Shown: in pieces, positions 62,034-64,000 of the stretch
Numbering within the stretch: the stretch's first letter is position 1
How the letters are laid out: the number at the start of each line of letters is the position of its first letter
Assembly (NCBI RefSeq): GCF_003234265.2
Contig: NZ_CP126256.1
Span: 1,612,001 to 1,676,000, forward strand
DNA length: 64,000 nucleotides
Reading direction: 5' to 3'
DNA from: Curtobacterium sp. MCSS17_015
GTDB lineage: Bacteria; Actinomycetota; Actinomycetes; Actinomycetales; Microbacteriaceae
Notes under the pieces: model-generated
Seen by the model: only the letters and a program-made list of their open reading frames with translations
Database searches by the model: none
What the model was told of the DNA's origin: nothing
Made by a program: the position numbers and the translations under genes

Positions 62034-64000
62034 CCACGACCACGACCACGATGCCCACCCCCGCCGACCTCGGCGTCGCGCTCGTGGACGACGCCGACGG
62101 CGAGCTCGCCGTCCCGCTGTCGTCGCTCGTGCGGCTCGCGCTCCGCCGCAACCCGAAGCGGGCGCACCTGCTCGTGTCGACGGTGCTCGCGAAGCACGTG
62201 CCCACCGTGCCGGCCGTGGCGCTCCTGGCCGGGGAGGCGCTCGGTGCCCGCGTGGCCGACGTGCTCGACGGCGGCGCGCGCTTCGACGCCACCGCAGCGG
62301 CACGGTTCCGCGCGGTCCTCGACGCGCAGAACGGCGCCGACGCGACCCGGCCGGACGCCGACGCGCACGACACGCTGCACCGTGCCGCGACGACCCTCCG
62401 GACGGACCTGGCGTCGTCCCGTCCGACGCGCCCCGACGCCCTCGTGCTCGGGTTCGCGGAGACCGCGACCGCCCTCGGCGCGATGGTCGCCGAGACGCTC
62501 GGCGCCGCGACCCTGCACTCCACCCGGCACGAACTCGCCGGTGCGACCGCCGCCGCCGGCTTCGACGAAGCGCACTCCCACGCCACCGCGCACCGTCTGC
62601 TGCCGGCGCACGACGACTGGTTGCCGACGGACGGCACGGTCGTGCTCGTCGACGACGAGCTGAGCACCGGTGCGACGGCGCGCGCCACCATCCGCGCCCT
62701 CCACGCGATCGCGCGGCAGCGGCGGTGGGTGGTCGCCGCGCTCGTCGACCTCCGGTCCGACGCGGACGTCGCCGCCACCGAAGCCCTCGCCGTCGAGCTC
62801 GGCGCGCCGGTGGACGTCGTCGCGCTCGGCCGCGGCCGGGTGACGCTGCCGGCGGGCCTCACCGAGACCGCCGCGGACGTCGTCGCCACGCTGGCCACCC
62901 CGCTCGGTCCGGACACCGCGCCCGGCGGGGTCGTGTCGGACGGGAGGCCCGCTCCGGACCCGGCGCGCACCTCCCGTCCGGACGCGGTCACCGTGCTGAC
63001 CGCAGCGCCGACCGCCGTGGACCGGAGGGGCACATCCGCATCGCGGGTCCGCACGCCGCGCACCGACGTCGAGGGCACGGCCGCCGACCTCGCGGCCGTG
63101 CTCGGCGACGTACCGAGCCGGGTCCTCGTCCTCGGCACCGAGGAGCACATGGCGACGCCGCTCGCACTGGCGGACGCCCTCCGCCGTCGTACCGGAGCCG
63201 ACGTCCGGTCCTCCACGAGCACGCGCTCCCCCGTCGCCGTGCTCGACGACCCCGCATGGCCGATCCGGTCCGGTGTCCGCCACCGGTCACACGACGACAC
63301 CGTGGACGGTCCGGGCGAGCGGTACGCGTACAACGTTCGCGGGTTCGACGCGATCGTCGTCGTCCCGGAGCCCGGCACCGACCGGGCCCGCCTGGAGGGC
63401 GCGGACGGGCTCCTCACGGCCCTGTCCGCCGTGACGTCGCACGTGGTGCTCGTGTCGAGCGCCCTCGACGCCGCCGACACGGCGCGCGCCGACGCCCCCC
63501 AGCAACCGCGGCCGCTCACCGGTCCGTCCTTCGGGTCGTACGAGCCGGACGACGTCACCTGGTTGCTGCAGGACCTCGCCGACGCCGCCCTCGAGGCGGA
63601 CACCGCCGACCGGGAGCGCGCGATCCAACTCGAGGGCGCGAACTACGCCGAGTCGCTGCCGGTCGAGTACGTGCCGTCCGAGGCGTACGAGGCGCTCTAC
63701 CGCGACGCACTCGCCCGATCCGCCGACCGCATCGCCGAATCGGTGGGCGTCGTCACGGACCTCGTGCTACGCGACCGGCCGCGCGCCGTCCTCGTCTCGC
63801 TCGCCCGGGCCGGCACCCCCGTCGGCATCCTCATGCGTCGGTGGGCCGCCGACCAGCGCGGCGTGCGTCTCCAGCACTACACGGCGAGCATCGTCCGGGG
63901 TGTCGGCATCGACGAGACCGCGCTCCGGTGGCTCGCGGCGCACCACGACCCGGCGCAGGTCGTCTTCGTCGACGGGTGGACCGGCAAGGGGGCCATCACG
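62030..64000 (+). CDS. PRTase-TRSP-StiP fusion protein of the Ter operon (partial)
   Basis: The frame is open from GTG 62030 to the window end, 657 codons. Three parts are visible. An N-terminal orotate-type phosphoribosyltransferase (about 10-290) has PRPP loop VVLVDDELSTGATA (204-217). A TRSP domain (about 345-470) contains the namesake TSTRSP near 397 and GTEEHMATP. A StiP-type domain starts at about 500 (SFGSYEPDDVTWLLQDL) and includes VEYVPSEAYEALYRDAL and VDGWTGKGAI at the edge. These are usually separate neighbouring genes in Ter clusters. The linker near 305-317 holds a GGACGGGAGG...CCTCCCGTCC inverted repeat. Confidence 0.85.
   Translation, partial: MTTTTTTMPTPADLGVALVDDADGELAVPLSSLVRLALRRNPKRAHLLVSTVLAKHVPTVPAVALLAGEALGARVADVLDGGARFDATAAARFRAVLDAQNGADATRPDADAHDTLHRAATTLRTDLASSRPTRPDALVLGFAETATALGAMVAETLGAATLHSTRHELAGATAAAGFDEAHSHATAHRLLPAHDDWLPTDGTVVLVDDELSTGATARATIRALHAIARQRRWVVAALVDLRSDADVAATEALAVELGAPVDVVALGRGRVTLPAGLTETAADVVATLATPLGPDTAPGGVVSDGRPAPDPARTSRPDAVTVLTAAPTAVDRRGTSASRVRTPRTDVEGTAADLAAVLGDVPSRVLVLGTEEHMATPLALADALRRRTGADVRSSTSTRSPVAVLDDPAWPIRSGVRHRSHDDTVDGPGERYAYNVRGFDAIVVVPEPGTDRARLEGADGLLTALSAVTSHVVLVSSALDAADTARADAPQQPRPLTGPSFGSYEPDDVTWLLQDLADAALEADTADRERAIQLEGANYAESLPVEYVPSEAYEALYRDALARSADRIAESVGVVTDLVLRDRPRAVLVSLARAGTPVGILMRRWAADQRGVRLQHYTASIVRGVGIDETALRWLAAHHDPAQVVFVDGWTGKGAIT
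62938..62979. repeat. In-frame copy of the hairpin motif in the PRTase-TRSP linker
   Basis: GGACGGGAGG (62938-62947) and CCTCCCGTCC (62970-62979), 22-nt loop, within the codons for a Pro/Ala/Arg-rich linker of the fusion gene. The left side continues as GGACGGGAGGCCCG, matching the intergenic family. Confidence 0.5.

Overview
The window reads as chromosomal DNA of a high-GC actinobacterium, most likely a member of the Microbacteriaceae (Curtobacterium-like; the genus is an inference from gene content and was not checked by any search). The support is: very GC-rich sequence throughout; frequent GTG starts and ATGA/GTGA gene overlaps; an actinobacterial bc1 operon with a two-haem QcrC and a membrane-extended Rieske protein; RbpA; mycothiol ligase MshC; PafB/PafC; and a HelY-type helicase. 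There is one tRNA gene and no rRNA gene, and I saw no CRISPR array, insertion sequence or integrase.

Layout. 1-3.4 kb: ctaE-qcrC-qcrA-qcrB (minus, qcrB cut by the left edge), divergent from trpD. 4.7-9.9 kb: glycerol and dihydroxyacetone use, with glpF-glpK (minus) divergent from dhaK-dhaL-dhaM (plus). 9.9-15.2 kb: an accessory-looking stretch with two MmyB-type regulators each beside a short-chain dehydrogenase, a Cys-rich pentapeptide-repeat protein, a decayed DoxX gene and an arsenate-reductase-like phosphatase. 15.2-19.5 kb: small membrane and acidic proteins, a NUDIX hydrolase, an SDR-like protein, nfeD plus an SPFH protein, and rbpA. 19.5-29.4 kb: a long minus-strand block (HAD phosphatase, TrmI, FKBP lipoprotein, PafB, PafC, TatC, HelY helicase, Lnt). 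This resembles the usual proteasome/pupylation neighbourhood, but the mpa, dop, pup, prcBA and pafA genes are absent. 29.5-34 kb: a PAC2 protein, mshC, uppP and an M20 peptidase. 34.1-44.6 kb: tRNA-Leu(GAG), an alcohol dehydrogenase, a type II NADH dehydrogenase, a DinB-helicase pair, an acyl-CoA dehydrogenase, an SGNH hydrolase and a TetR-controlled membrane protein. 44.6-54.3 kb: a D,D-carboxypeptidase, an rRNA/tRNA methyltransferase, a sirtuin, a phosphatase, a glycosyltransferase, a hydrolase carrying a 14-copy Gly-Thr repeat, trehalose synthase and a DEDDh exonuclease. 54.4-64 kb: a tightly packed Ter (tellurium/stress) operon running off the right edge.

The most interesting parts are: the Ter operon, with four TerD paralogues, TelA, two unrecognised proteins, a CitE-like lyase and a PRTase-TRSP-StiP fusion; a family of nearly identical GACGGGAGGC...GCCTCCCGTC hairpins between genes, also found as in-frame inserts in two protein linkers; the hexanucleotide minisatellite in a hydrolase gene; and a large set of apparently leaderless genes with a TANNNT element 6-8 nt before the start codon, including one divergent pair whose -10 elements overlap.

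All calls come from reading the sequence and from knowledge of the families. No database search, structure prediction or alignment was run. Promoter and operator calls are motif matches only.
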